Of a DNA stretch of 64,000 nucleotides, positions 7,545 through 17,259 are shown piece after piece (within the stretch, counting starts at the first letter, position 1; each line of letters begins with the position of its first letter). The position numbers were made by a program, and so were the translations under genes. Source of the DNA: Acinetobacter pseudolwoffii. GTDB lineage: Bacteria > Pseudomonadota > Gammaproteobacteria > Pseudomonadales > Moraxellaceae. The DNA is taken from assembly GCF_002803605.1 (NCBI RefSeq), contig NZ_PHRG01000001.1, positions 570,819 through 634,818 of the forward strand, in the 5' to 3' direction. The notes beneath the pieces were generated by a model, which was not told the origin of the DNA, ran no database searches, and saw only the letters and a list, made by a program, of their open reading frames with translations.

Positions 7545-8468
7545 ATGCCAAGTTCAAATATTCCGACCGAAGTCACCAACAGCCTGAAGGGAGTATTTAC
7601 CAATATCAATACCGACCGTTTAACCGAAATTTTGGTCGCGGTGGTGTTATGTTTTATTGGTTTCCTGATTGCGCGCTTTATTTCAAATACCTTTATTCGA
7701 ACCATTGGGGTACGTTTTAATGCCCATCAGAAGCTGGTCTGGCGCCGCGGGATTTTCTATTTTATTTTTCTGCTGTTTGTAATGGCCAGCCTGAAAGAAG
7801 CCGGTTTTAAACTGAGTGTCTTCCTTGGCGCCGCCGGGATTCTCACCGTAGCCTTGGGTTTTGCGTCACAAACCTCGGCATCCAACCTGATCAGCGGTCT
7901 GTTCCTGATTGGTGAGGGTTCTTTCGAAGTCGGTGATACTATTCAAATCACCTTGATTCGTGGGCATACCATTGAAGGTGAAGTGATTTCGATTGACCTG
8001 CTTTCAGTCAAACTCCTCACGCAGGATAATATCTATGTACGTTTGCCGAATGAACAGCTGATTCGGGCGCCGGTACAGAACCTGTCAAAATTTCCGATAC
8101 GGCGTATTCCGATTACGCTGGCGATCAATTTCCACGAAGATATTATTAAAGTACGAGAAGTGCTGCTGGATGTCGCCAATAAATATCCACTGGTGCTAGC
8201 TGACCCGAAACCTGCAGTTACCGTTACCGCCTTTCGTGAATCATCCATCGAGTTGCTGTTTGCGATCTGGTGCCAGCAGGAAAATTATCTGAAAGTACGT
8301 GATGAAATGCAGGAACGGATTCGTAATGGCTTTGTCGATAACCAGATTGAAATTCCAGTGCCGAAAATGGGCTTTGTCGACCATCCATTATCTCGCCCCT
8401 TAGAGAATGTTGATATTGACCAATACGCCAATGACAAGGCCCTCAAAAGAGAGCCTGATCTAAAATAA
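7545..8468 (+). CDS. MscS-family mechanosensitive ion channel
   Basis: A 307-residue inner membrane channel. Three transmembrane segments lie in the first ~120 residues (around 25-45, 65-85 and 92-125). The pore helix region AAGILTVALGFASQTSASNLISG is in the right place, followed by the beta domain (GDTIQI) and the alpha/beta cytoplasmic vestibule with the IPVPK-type end seen in MscS. MscS channels release osmolytes on hypo-osmotic shock. Length is close to E. coli MscS (286). The upstream partner gene is 9 bases away. The gene ends next to a palindromic repeat shared with the convergent neighbour. Confidence 0.92.
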   Translation: MPSSNIPTEVTNSLKGVFTNINTDRLTEILVAVVLCFIGFLIARFISNTFIRTIGVRFNAHQKLVWRRGIFYFIFLLFVMASLKEAGFKLSVFLGAAGILTVALGFASQTSASNLISGLFLIGEGSFEVGDTIQITLIRGHTIEGEVISIDLLSVKLLTQDNIYVRLPNEQLIRAPVQNLSKFPIRRIPITLAINFHEDIIKVREVLLDVANKYPLVLADPKPAVTVTAFRESSIELLFAIWCQQENYLKVRDEMQERIRNGFVDNQIEIPVPKMGFVDHPLSRPLENVDIDQYANDKALKREPDLK

Positions 8469-8475
8469 CCCTTCG

Positions 8476-8516
8476 ATTCCCTCTCCTTTTTAAAGGAGAG
8501 GCTTAGGGAGAGGATT
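8476..8516. repeat. Intergenic palindromic repeat, copy a
   Basis: A CTCTCCTTT / AAAGGAGAG hairpin with a trailing TTAGGGAGAGGATT fills the 47-base gap between the convergent mscS-like gene and the DUF2339 gene, abutting the latter's stop codon. Similar units recur at 14.3, 25.3 and 59.5 kb. Confidence 0.6.
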
Positions 8517-11224
8517 CAATCAGTTTTCTCTGGCATCGGCGCAATATAGGCAATCAGCAGCATCACCCCACCTGCCAGCAAGAAGGAAATGACTCGCGTC
8601 AGGGTGCCAATATGCGACAGATCAAAGAGCACCAATTTTAAGGTCACAACCACCAGAATACTACCGCCTAAAATCCACATCGGCTTCAGGTTTTTTAAGG
8701 TCGCCGTCCACATGGTGATCCAGGCCAGCAATACCCAAAGTACAGTCAAGCTGAGTTGCACCGTCGCATTACTCCATAGCTCCAGATCATTAAACGGCGT
8801 GTGTAAATACACATGTAAAGCTCTTAAAACCATATAACTGGAAAGCCATAACAGGCTCAACACCATCAAGACTGCCATCATGCCTTTATCACGGCCAACC
8901 TTAATCTGTTGCAACAGCATCCAGATAAAACTGGCAAACATGGCGATACTGATCAGGTCAAAAGGATTCAGAATCGGCAACCAGTAATACTGGAATGCTT
9001 GCTGACTAAATAACTGTGAACATACCAGCCAAGTGGCCATCAGCAATAAACAACACTTGGTTTGCCAAAGCTGCTGCCAGCCTGATTGCAGGTCCTGTCG
9101 ATAGCACCACAGGCAAAACAATAAAGGTAAGATCACCATACTGAAATAAGGCATGCTCGGGATCAGACACAGACTGGCCAAAGCCAAACTGCTAAAAACG
9201 CCCAAACTCATCCATTCTTTGGATAGCTGCAAACCAGCCAGCGGTCTGAGCCACAGCATGGCCAGTAATATAGCTGAAAGGGCAAAAACCCCGCGCTCCA
9301 GACCGCTATCCCAGACAATCACCGCATTTTGACTGCGATCCAGTGTCAAAATCACTGCAATGACCAGCAAGGGTGAGATACCACTCCACTTCGGTAGCAA
9401 CCAGGACCATTGCTGATTTTTGCGCAGAATCATTTCATTCAACAGCACATAGCCCAGTGTGATGATGAATAAACTCAGCACATAGGCATGCTGACTCGAA
9501 AATTCATCTTCCAGCAAGGTAAAGAGCATTAAACTGGCTGCAACACTTAAACTACTTAAAAAACTGATACTCAGACTATCCAGTTGCTGCTGGTATTTTT
9601 CTTTGAGCTGACTGATCGCCACCACTGCCACATAACACAGACTCAAAATCCAGAAAATCATCCGCGGTGTGGGATTGATTTCGACCAGATAATACAGGCT
9701 GCTAAATCCGGCCATCAACAATAAGCCCATGCTCAGATAGTGTGCTACCCGGACATTTTTTTCCAAGGCCCACAGATAAATTAGTACCCCTTCCACAGCC
9801 CAACCAACCACACTCCATTGTTCGGTCAATAAGATCGGTGGCACCAGTGCCAGAAAAATCAGCATCAGACTCAGATAACTTTGTGAAATAAGCTGAATCG
9901 TTTGTTTTTGGCGCAATAAAGTCCAACAAGTGGCAAAGACCCCTGCGAACAACAGACTTAGACCGGCTTGCCAGAGTTTTTGATCGGGCTGATTAAAGTG
10001 AATCAGATACAGAAAAATATAAGCAGTAATCGGTGCGGCAAAAATCAAGGCCAAGTCGAGTACCGGTTTTAGCTGAAAACGGGACAAATCCTGTCGTGCC
10101 AGCAACTGGCTAAAACGAAAACCCAGCCAGATAAACAGCGCACTATGCGCCAGAATCAGCGCAGTCATGGCATAACGCTCATGAGTATCACCATGAATCA
10201 GGCTATACATTCCACCGACAATCGCCGTAATTAAAAAGGCAATCTGATTGAGAATTTTCCAGGGGCGGAAGCTGCTCAGCACTGCCACCCCGACATTAAT
10301 CAGCAAGTAATAACTGATCAGCTCAACAGCGGAAGCATCTCGGATTGGCAAGGTAAACGGCGCCAGATAAGCAATCAGCAAAGCCATCAAGGCCAGTTCG
10401 ATACTTTCCTGTTTCAGACTTAAATACAGCGTCATTGCCAAAATGATGATAAATACACATGCTGCCAGCGGTAGTGTTGGAATCACCATATTGTAATAGG
10501 CAAAGAATAATGTCAGAAACAAACTCCCTAAACCTAATCCTTCCAGCGCCAGAGCAAAACTGCGGTTTTTAGGAATCAGCCGATAGCCCAGTCCTGTTAC
10601 AAACAAACTGGCCAGCGCAACCAGACCTAATTTAGCAGCCAGACTCAGCTGCCAGTGCTCGGTGGCAAAACGCAGCAACAAAATAATCCCGATCACTAAA
10701 ATACTAATGGCGACTTTTAAGACCGGATTGCCCTGAAAGATCCAGCGCTGCACTTGATCGATGAGATTAGGCGTGGACTGAGAATTTAGAGCCGGTTGAG
10801 CAGTCACAGGTGCAGCATCAGACCAGTTCGGTGGTGTCGAGGGTGGTGGATCGGCAGAATAAGATTGCGACTGTAACTGTATCAAGCGCCCTTCCAGACG
10901 TTGCAGCCATCGGAGTAAAAAGAACACCCAGGCGGTAATCCCGATGCCCATCAACCAGTCAAGCTCGGCCAGCCCACCGACAATGGCAATAATTGAAGAG
11001 ACATATAAAGGAACTTTCGAATTGCGTTCCAGAGACCTCTGCTGCTGTGCAGCCAGTTGCTGTAGCGGGGCTTCTACTGCGCTGACATATTGCATCACAC
11101 TGAAGAGAAAACCCACACCACACAGATAAGTCACAATCTGATAATCCAGATACCAAGCACTGATCCCAACAATTAGCAGAGTAATCAGCCAGATCATGCG
11201 TAACTCATTGCGTCCTGCAGCCAT
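8516..11224 (-). CDS. DUF2339 family polytopic membrane protein
   Basis: A very large (902-residue) integral membrane protein with some 25 hydrophobic segments. After two N-terminal helices there is a short Gln-rich cytoplasmic stretch and a Pro/Ser linker (~125-150), and from ~165 onward transmembrane helices follow almost without interruption to the C-terminus. Length, linker and the VLKVAISILVIGIILLLRF-type first core helix fit DUF2339. No catalytic motif is visible and the function is unknown; an envelope role is a guess. It is transcribed alone, convergent with mscS and divergent from polA. Confidence 0.82.
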   Translation of the reverse strand: MAAGRNELRMIWLITLLIVGISAWYLDYQIVTYLCGVGFLFSVMQYVSAVEAPLQQLAAQQQRSLERNSKVPLYVSSIIAIVGGLAELDWLMGIGITAWVFFLLRWLQRLEGRLIQLQSQSYSADPPPSTPPNWSDAAPVTAQPALNSQSTPNLIDQVQRWIFQGNPVLKVAISILVIGIILLLRFATEHWQLSLAAKLGLVALASLFVTGLGYRLIPKNRSFALALEGLGLGSLFLTLFFAYYNMVIPTLPLAACVFIIILAMTLYLSLKQESIELALMALLIAYLAPFTLPIRDASAVELISYYLLINVGVAVLSSFRPWKILNQIAFLITAIVGGMYSLIHGDTHERYAMTALILAHSALFIWLGFRFSQLLARQDLSRFQLKPVLDLALIFAAPITAYIFLYLIHFNQPDQKLWQAGLSLLFAGVFATCWTLLRQKQTIQLISQSYLSLMLIFLALVPPILLTEQWSVVGWAVEGVLIYLWALEKNVRVAHYLSMGLLLMAGFSSLYYLVEINPTPRMIFWILSLCYVAVVAISQLKEKYQQQLDSLSISFLSSLSVAASLMLFTLLEDEFSSQHAYVLSLFIITLGYVLLNEMILRKNQQWSWLLPKWSGISPLLVIAVILTLDRSQNAVIVWDSGLERGVFALSAILLAMLWLRPLAGLQLSKEWMSLGVFSSLALASLCLIPSMPYFSMVILPLLFCLWCYRQDLQSGWQQLWQTKCCLLLMATWLVCSQLFSQQAFQYYWLPILNPFDLISIAMFASFIWMLLQQIKVGRDKGMMAVLMVLSLLWLSSYMVLRALHVYLHTPFNDLELWSNATVQLSLTVLWVLLAWITMWTATLKNLKPMWILGGSILVVVTLKLVLFDLSHIGTLTRVISFLLAGGVMLLIAYIAPMPEKTD

Positions 11225-11385
11225 TCTTATATTTCTCTTTCCTGAATCATTCCATCATACAACAGCTTGTGCTGCTTATTTCATCTTCAGCCGATATTCG
11301 CTAAGCTGTAAACTCAGACTCGCCTCAGCGAGCGTAGTAAAAATCACGTACAATAGCGCTGTATTTTGAATAAGGAATTGATTAC

Positions 11386-14148
11386 ATGCCACCATTTGTC
11401 TTGGTCGATGGCTCTTACTTTTTATTTCGTGCCTTTCACGCACTGCCACCATTAACCACGTCAACCGGTTTACATACCAATGCAATTCGTGGTGCGATTT
11501 CTGCTATTCAAAAACTGATGCGCCGGATCCAACCGACCCATATGGCGGTGATTTTCGATACGCCAGAACCGACGTTCCGGCATGAGCTTTCACCGATTTA
11601 TAAAGGTGACCGCCCGAGCATGCCGACGGAATTATCCGAACAGATTCCTTATTTGCATGCCTTGATTCGTGCACTGGGTATTCCCCTGCATACCTTGCCG
11701 GGTGCCGAAGCCGATGACATTATCGGAACATTGGCCAAACGTGCCGAAGCCTTGGGACATCAGGTGCTGATTTCGACTGGTGATAAAGATATGGCGCAAT
11801 TGGTCACAGACAAAGTGACCCTGGAAGACAGCTTTAAAGAAAAGCCGCTGGATGTCGATGGCGTGTTTGAAAAGTTTGGCGTATGGCCAAATCAGATTAT
11901 TGATTACCTGACCCTGATGGGCGATGCTTCTGATGGCATCATGGGCGTGCCGGGTGTCGGTGCCAAAACCGCGGCAAAACTGCTAACCGAATATGGTTCG
12001 ATTGGCGGCATTTTAGAAAATGTCGACAAGATCAAAGGCAAAGTTGGTCAAAATATTAAAGAGCATGTGGATGGCATTGCACTGGACCATCAACTGGCCA
12101 GTATTGTGATCGATCTGGATCTTAACTTTGGTTATGACGATTTAAAACTGGGTGAGCCGAATGTCGAGACCTTACGTCATTTGTACACCGAGCTGGAATT
12201 TCGTAATCAGCTACAATCCTTAGATCACCCAAACAACCCGAATCATTCAAATTATAAACAGGCGGCAAGATCCATTACCGCCAAACCAGCAACTCTGCCA
12301 GACACCACAGAAGATCATGCTTCTGTGACCAGTGGCGATGATCAGCTAGGTCAAGCAACCTATCATAGTGTGTTAAACCAGCAGGACTGGGACAAGCTGT
12401 TTGCGCGCTTAAGTAGCGAAAAACGTTTTGCCTTTGATACTGAAACCACCAGTCTGGATTATCGTATCGCGCAGATTGTCGGCTTCTCGGTCGCCTTTGA
12501 TGCCAACGATGCCTACTATGTTCCTTTGGCCCATGATTATGAAGGCGCACCGGAACAGCTCAATCGTGAAGTCATCTTGGCACAGATCAAGCCGATTCTG
12601 GAAGATGACAGTGTACAGAAAATTGGTCATCATCTGAAATATGATGCGCATGTACTGGAAAACCATGGTATTCATTTGGCAGGCTGGTATTTTGATACCA
12701 TGCTGGCATCGTATGTGCTGAATTCTGTGGCAACCCGTCATGGTATGGATGATGTGGCGCGTCTGTATTTGAGCCATCTGACCACGACCTATGAACAAGT
12801 TGCCGGTAAAGGAGCCAAACAGAAAACCTTTAACCAGATTCCGCTGGAAACCGCTGCACATTATGCTGCTGAAGATGCTCATGTCACTTATCGTCTTTAT
12901 GAAGTTTTGGATGAAAAACTCAAAGTCCATCCTGAATTAAGTCAGCTTTTGCATCGCATTGAAATGCCGGTGGCACGTGTATTAACGAAAATGGAAGAAA
13001 ATGGCATTCAGTTAGATGTGCATTTCCTTGACCAGCTCAGTGAAGAATTTGCACAAACCATTCAGAATCTGGAAAACCAGATTATTGAATTAGCAGGCCA
13101 AAGTTTTAATGTCAGCTCACCAAAACAAGTCGGTGAAATTTTGTTTGATAAGCTGGGCCTCAAAGGCGGCAAGAAAACCTCGACTGGCCAATACAGCACC
13201 AGTGAAAGTATTTTAGAAAAACTGGATCATCCGATTGCCGCATTGATTTTGGAATATCGTGGCCTGTCTAAACTGAAAAGCACCTATACCGATGGTTTAT
13301 GCAAACAAGCCAATAATGACAGTGGCCGCGTACACACCAGTTATCATCAAGCGCTGACTGCAACGGGTCGTCTATCTTCAACAGATCCAAATTTACAAAA
13401 TATTCCTATTCGCGAGAAAATTGGCCGTCAAATTCGTAAAGCTTTTGTAGCACCGAAAGGTCGTGTGCTACTCGCTGCCGATTATTCACAAATTGAATTA
13501 CGCCTCATGGCGCATTTTTCCCAAGACGAAGCCTTGGTACATGCCTTTAATCACGGTCAGGACGTGCATCGTCGTACTGCAGCAGAAGTTTTGGGCATCG
13601 CTTTTGAAGAGGTGACAAATGATCAACGTCGCCAAGCCAAAGCCGTGAATTTTGGTCTGCTCTATGGCATGTCTGAATTCGGTCTAACCCGTCAGTTGGG
13701 CTTTACTCGTCAAGAGTCACAAGAATACATTAAACAGTATTTCCATCGTTATCCGGGGATTTATGAATATATGCAACGCACCCGTCAGGTGGCACTCGAT
13801 CAAGGTTTTGTCGAAACCGTTTCTGGTCGTCGTTTATATACACCGGATATTGATGCTCGTAATATGATGGTGCGTAAAGCGGCAGAACGTGCTGCAATTA
13901 ATGCCCCGCTACAGGGTTCGGCTGCAGATATCATTAAAATGGCAATGATTGAAGTCGACAAGATGTTGCCAAAAGATCAGGCCAAAATGCTGTTGCAAGT
14001 CCACGATGAACTGGTGTTTGAAGTCGATGAAGCTATTGCCGATGAATTGGCACCGAAACTGGCTGAAGTCATGCAATCGGTATTGCAGATTTCTGTACCG
14101 TTGGTGGTTGAAGTCGGTAAAGGTAAAAACTGGGATGAGGCGCATTAA
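11386..14148 (+). CDS. polA: DNA polymerase I
   Basis: A 920-residue enzyme for Okazaki-fragment maturation and repair synthesis. All three domains are present: a 5'-3' exonuclease (residues ~1-290, starting FVLVDGSYFLFRAFHALPP), a proofreading 3'-5' exonuclease (~330-520) with the catalytic FDTETTSLD motif near 347, and the polymerase with motif A (ADYSQIELRLMAH), motif B (RRQAKAVNFGLLYG) and motif C (LLQVHDELVFEV). Length is normal (E. coli 928). AAGGAA lies 9 bases before the ATG. It is monocistronic and followed by a repeat-rich gap before convergent yggT. Confidence 0.97.
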   Translation: MPPFVLVDGSYFLFRAFHALPPLTTSTGLHTNAIRGAISAIQKLMRRIQPTHMAVIFDTPEPTFRHELSPIYKGDRPSMPTELSEQIPYLHALIRALGIPLHTLPGAEADDIIGTLAKRAEALGHQVLISTGDKDMAQLVTDKVTLEDSFKEKPLDVDGVFEKFGVWPNQIIDYLTLMGDASDGIMGVPGVGAKTAAKLLTEYGSIGGILENVDKIKGKVGQNIKEHVDGIALDHQLASIVIDLDLNFGYDDLKLGEPNVETLRHLYTELEFRNQLQSLDHPNNPNHSNYKQAARSITAKPATLPDTTEDHASVTSGDDQLGQATYHSVLNQQDWDKLFARLSSEKRFAFDTETTSLDYRIAQIVGFSVAFDANDAYYVPLAHDYEGAPEQLNREVILAQIKPILEDDSVQKIGHHLKYDAHVLENHGIHLAGWYFDTMLASYVLNSVATRHGMDDVARLYLSHLTTTYEQVAGKGAKQKTFNQIPLETAAHYAAEDAHVTYRLYEVLDEKLKVHPELSQLLHRIEMPVARVLTKMEENGIQLDVHFLDQLSEEFAQTIQNLENQIIELAGQSFNVSSPKQVGEILFDKLGLKGGKKTSTGQYSTSESILEKLDHPIAALILEYRGLSKLKSTYTDGLCKQANNDSGRVHTSYHQALTATGRLSSTDPNLQNIPIREKIGRQIRKAFVAPKGRVLLAADYSQIELRLMAHFSQDEALVHAFNHGQDVHRRTAAEVLGIAFEEVTNDQRRQAKAVNFGLLYGMSEFGLTRQLGFTRQESQEYIKQYFHRYPGIYEYMQRTRQVALDQGFVETVSGRRLYTPDIDARNMMVRKAAERAAINAPLQGSAADIIKMAMIEVDKMLPKDQAKMLLQVHDELVFEVDEAIADELAPKLAEVMQSVLQISVPLVVEVGKGKNWDEAH

Positions 14149-14413
14149 TGTGTCTCTAAGCCCCTTCCTCCCTACAGGAGATGAGGCATATATTCGGCAA
14201 GGGGATGCAGGTTAGTTTTAATCCCCTCTTCCCTTACGAAGCAATGCTCCCCATCCCAAAGGAAGAGGAACTTTCATTTACTTATTCCTATGCCTTTCTT
14301 GAAGTCCATAATTTTGAGTTGGAAGATGTAAGGTAAAGCCCCTCTTTGAAAAAGAGGGGTTTGGGGAGATTTAAATCCTTCCCAACCTCCCTTTAGAAAA
14401 AGGAGGCGCAAAT
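14149..14413. repeat. Repeat-rich convergent gap, palindromic repeat copy b
   Basis: No gene is seen. The gap holds diverged CCCCTCTTCCC / GGAAGAGG-type segments at 14160-14275 and two clear hairpins: CCCCTCTTTG with its complement (14339-14360, followed by TTTGGGGAGATTT) and CCTCCCTTT with AAAAGGAGG (14385-14406). These resemble the repeat copies at 8.5, 25.3 and 59.5 kb. It looks like several tandem or decayed copies between polA and yggT. Confidence 0.55.
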
Positions 14414-14442
14414 AAAAAGGACGCCTCAGCGTCCTTTTTATT
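14414..14442. terminator. Bidirectional terminator between polA and yggT
   Basis: AAAAGGACGC and GCGTCCTTTT form a 10-bp stem with a CTCA loop. The A-run on the left and U-run on the right let it serve both polA and the leftward yggT cluster. Confidence 0.8.
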
Positions 14443-14451
14443 TGAATCCAA

Positions 14452-15021
14452 TTAAAGACCGGTCAACAATACAATTGCCACCTGGTTCATGATCATTTCA
14501 ATGATGATCAAGGTTAAAATAGCAAAAATTGGAGAGAGATCAATCATCCCCATATTTGGCATAATCTTACGGAAAGGTGCCAGCAATGGTTCAGCCAACT
14601 CCTGAACCACTTCAATATACGGTGAACGAGACTGAGTAAACATCACCACCCAACTTAAGATAATCGTAGCGAAAATCAAATAACGACAGAAACGGATCAA
14701 GTCCTGCATCATGGTGACAAAGGTCAAAATCAGTAAATGCACAGGACCATTCGGCATGCCACCAGAGAGATACATCATGCCGAAAATTTTCAGCAAATAC
14801 AGTACCACCAATAATGCCAAAGCGGCAGTATTGACACGGCCTTTGGCCAAAGTTGGGAAAATTCGACCAAACACATCTACAATTTTAGTGGCTTTTACAG
14901 TCGAAAGAACCACGGGATTGTAGGGGCTGACAGCAGCCAATTGCATTAAAAATCGGAAGAATACGAGCAAAATCGCGACGTTAATGATAATGCCAAAAAT
15001 TAGCGCAGAATTTGCACCCAT
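14452..15021 (-). CDS. YggT family membrane protein
   Basis: A 189-residue inner membrane protein with two YggT repeats, each a pair of transmembrane helices. The second carries the typical amphipathic region with EPLLAPFRKIMPNMGMIDLSPI, the family hallmark. YggT proteins are often encoded with proC and the yggS PLP-homeostasis gene. Here it follows proC by 19 bases as the last gene of a leftward run of ppx, accA, tilS and proC. Roles in osmotic or division-related functions have been proposed for homologues; nothing in the sequence decides it. Confidence 0.88.
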   Translation of the reverse strand: MGANSALIFGIIINVAILLVFFRFLMQLAAVSPYNPVVLSTVKATKIVDVFGRIFPTLAKGRVNTAALALLVVLYLLKIFGMMYLSGGMPNGPVHLLILTFVTMMQDLIRFCRYLIFATIILSWVVMFTQSRSPYIEVVQELAEPLLAPFRKIMPNMGMIDLSPIFAILTLIIIEMIMNQVAIVLLTGL

Positions 15022-15040
15022 ACTTGAACGTTCCTAAAAA

Positions 15041-15880
15041 TTAAACTGAAGATTTGCTGCTTTCACTGAGCTCTTGTGCCAGTTCTTGACTGCGTTTTTG
15101 TGCAGCGGCAAGTGCGGCCTGAATATTTTGAGAAATCTGGGCGCGATCAAAGACTTCAAGGGCTGCCTGTGTCGTTCCATTTGGAGAGGTCACATTTTTA
15201 CGCAGCTCGGCTGGGGTGTTCGAACTGGTGATCGCCATTTGTGCCGCACCTAAAGCCGTTTGCAAGGTCAGCGCCGTAGCCACTTTTTCATCCAGCCCTA
15301 AATTTTTGCCCGCACGAATCATACTTTCCATCATATAGAAAAAGTAAGCCGGCCCCGAACCCGATACAGCAGTCACCGCATCAATTTGCGCTTCTGAATT
15401 CACCCAAATGGTCAAGCCCGTAGAGGCTAAAACCTGACTGGCCAAATCACGGTCACTATTTTCTACATCTTCATGGGCGTATAGACCATGCGCCCCGGTT
15501 TGTACCAAGGCTGGCGTATTCGGCATGACCCGTACAATACGCGCTGTCCCCAATAAGCTTGCCAATGTCGCTATTTCCGCACCGGCAACAATGGAAATAA
15601 TCAGCTTATCATTGACCAGACCTTTTAAAGGCTGTAACACTTGTGCCAAAACTTGAGGCTTTACCGCAAACACCACAATATCTGCATCCTGAATTGCAGC
15701 GCTATTATCATCGGTCACATTGATTTCTTTTTCCGCCAGTAAGGCACGGACTTGTTCGACCGGATCAGAAACTGTAATACGTGTTGTTGGCAAACCACGC
15801 GAAATCAGGCCGCCAATTAAGGCTTGGGCCATATTACCGCCACCAATAAAACTAATATTACAATTTAAAGCTGCACTCAT
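15041..15880 (-). CDS. proC: Pyrroline-5-carboxylate reductase
   Basis: A 279-residue enzyme for the last step of proline synthesis, NAD(P)H-dependent reduction of 1-pyrroline-5-carboxylate. The N-terminal Rossmann motif FIGGGNMAQALIGGL and the C-terminal AVSGSGPAYFFYMMES dimer and active-site motif are intact. I start it at the ATG at 15880, 2 bases after the tilS stop; the upstream in-frame extension is only the other frame of tilS. The tight spacing suggests translational coupling with tilS. Confidence 0.95.
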   Translation of the reverse strand: MSAALNCNISFIGGGNMAQALIGGLISRGLPTTRITVSDPVEQVRALLAEKEINVTDDNSAAIQDADIVVFAVKPQVLAQVLQPLKGLVNDKLIISIVAGAEIATLASLLGTARIVRVMPNTPALVQTGAHGLYAHEDVENSDRDLASQVLASTGLTIWVNSEAQIDAVTAVSGSGPAYFFYMMESMIRAGKNLGLDEKVATALTLQTALGAAQMAITSSNTPAELRKNVTSPNGTTQAALEVFDRAQISQNIQAALAAAQKRSQELAQELSESSKSSV

Positions 15881-15882
15881 GT

Positions 15883-17259
15883 TTAATGCTCGTTGTTGAG
15901 TTCTAAAGTTGAAGAAACCGAAATCGGCAGCCATCCCCCTGCTTCACAATATGCAGATTGGGCCAACCAAAATCCTTTAGGGGTAAACACGCCTAGCATA
16001 ACATTATCTGTGCTTAATATTTGAATAGTATGCCGAACCCAAGGAAATATTTGCGCTTCCTGAATGGCTTTTTTCAGCGGCCAGGCGCCAACACGACCAT
16101 AGAGATGGATCTTTTCACCCCCCTGACGCTGCTGCAAGTATAAGGGCTGCTGCAATAATGCTGTGGATAAACCCACCTTTGCAGATTCAATGACATATTT
16201 TCCGGACAAGACCTGCACATGATCTTTTAACGCAATTTTCAAGGTTTTTAGGCCAGTTTGAAGCTGTTGCTGCTCGGCCAAATAAACCTCTTCTGTCAAA
16301 CGATATAGTTGCTGCTGATAGCGTACATAGTAATAATCTTTCCAGTGTAAGGCCGCCTGCGCATCGGGTTTGGCATGAATTACCTCGCGTTGCAGACGCT
16401 CGACCATATCTAAAGAGGGGCGATACTGCGCTTCGCCTTTCATCCAGGCGGAGAGTAACTGGCGTTGCCGTGATCTTGACAGTTGTAGAAGTTTAGACAA
16501 ATCAAGTTGCGTATCGGTTCCACACGCCTGTAAATCTTGTTGTAATACTTCTTGCAAAATTTCCTGGGCATCTTGCATCAGTTCACTGGTGCGTACCAGC
16601 GCAGACTGCATTTTCGGATAACGTTCACTCAAAACTGGCCACAAGGTCTGGCGTGCCCAGGCCCGGTCATAATGGGTATCAGCATTGCTCGGATCTTCAA
16701 TATTTTGAATATTTAAGTGTTTTGCCCATTGGCAAATCTGCTCACGGGAAATATCCAGCAGTGGCCGCCAAATGGTGAGATTTTCACGTACATCAACCTG
16801 TTTCATGGCCGCCAAACCATCCACGCCAGCACCAGACAATAAACGTAGCATTAAGGTTTCTGCCTGATCCTGTTGATGATGCGCCAACACCAGAATTTCA
16901 TCCGTTTGCAAATGTTGTAAATAAGCCTGATAACGGCAATGACGCGCTTGCTGTTCCAGATTGCCATTTTCGACCCGAACCGGCTGGATGATGCAGGGAA
17001 TACTCAGTTGCTGGCATCGATCAGCCACAAACTTACCCCAATCTGCACTGAAAACTTGTAATTGATGATCGACATAAATCGCCCGAACTTTTTCCGGGCA
17101 TAAAAAAAACATCAGATGCAGTAGCAGCATAGAATCTACGCCGCCACTGCACCCGATGAGAAATTTTGTCTCTGCAGGAAAGCCCTGCAGCTGTTTTAAG
17201 AAACCAGACCTAAATTGTCGCTGCCAAACTTCATTAAACGTTGGTAACGTGCTTCGCAT
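15883..17259 (-). CDS. tilS: tRNA(Ile)-lysidine synthase
   Basis: A 458-residue enzyme that converts the wobble cytidine of the tRNA(Ile) CAU anticodon to lysidine, essential for AUA decoding. The PP-loop [16 protein letters not shown] is at ~33-48, followed by the N-type ATPase fold and the C-terminal TilS domains. The first 64 bases lie inside the end of accA. I see no ATG, GTG or TTG in frame between the accA stop and the PP-loop, so the overlap appears obligatory. It therefore probably depends on translation of accA. Confidence 0.93.
   Translation of the reverse strand: MRSTLPTFNEVWQRQFRSGFLKQLQGFPAETKFLIGCSGGVDSMLLLHLMFFLCPEKVRAIYVDHQLQVFSADWGKFVADRCQQLSIPCIIQPVRVENGNLEQQARHCRYQAYLQHLQTDEILVLAHHQQDQAETLMLRLLSGAGVDGLAAMKQVDVRENLTIWRPLLDISREQICQWAKHLNIQNIEDPSNADTHYDRAWARQTLWPVLSERYPKMQSALVRTSELMQDAQEILQEVLQQDLQACGTDTQLDLSKLLQLSRSRQRQLLSAWMKGEAQYRPSLDMVERLQREVIHAKPDAQAALHWKDYYYVRYQQQLYRLTEEVYLAEQQQLQTGLKTLKIALKDHVQVLSGKYVIESAKVGLSTALLQQPLYLQQRQGGEKIHLYGRVGAWPLKKAIQEAQIFPWVRHTIQILSTDNVMLGVFTPKGFWLAQSAYCEAGGWLPISVSSTLELNNEH

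Noticed and set aside
12409..12930. A 173-codon antisense frame inside polA
   Set aside because: Shadow of the conserved exonuclease region of DNA polymerase I; no start signals.
15041..15934. Longer ProC starting at 15934
   Set aside because: The extra 18 residues lie inside tilS and do not resemble ProC. The ATG at 15880 starts right before the Rossmann strand.
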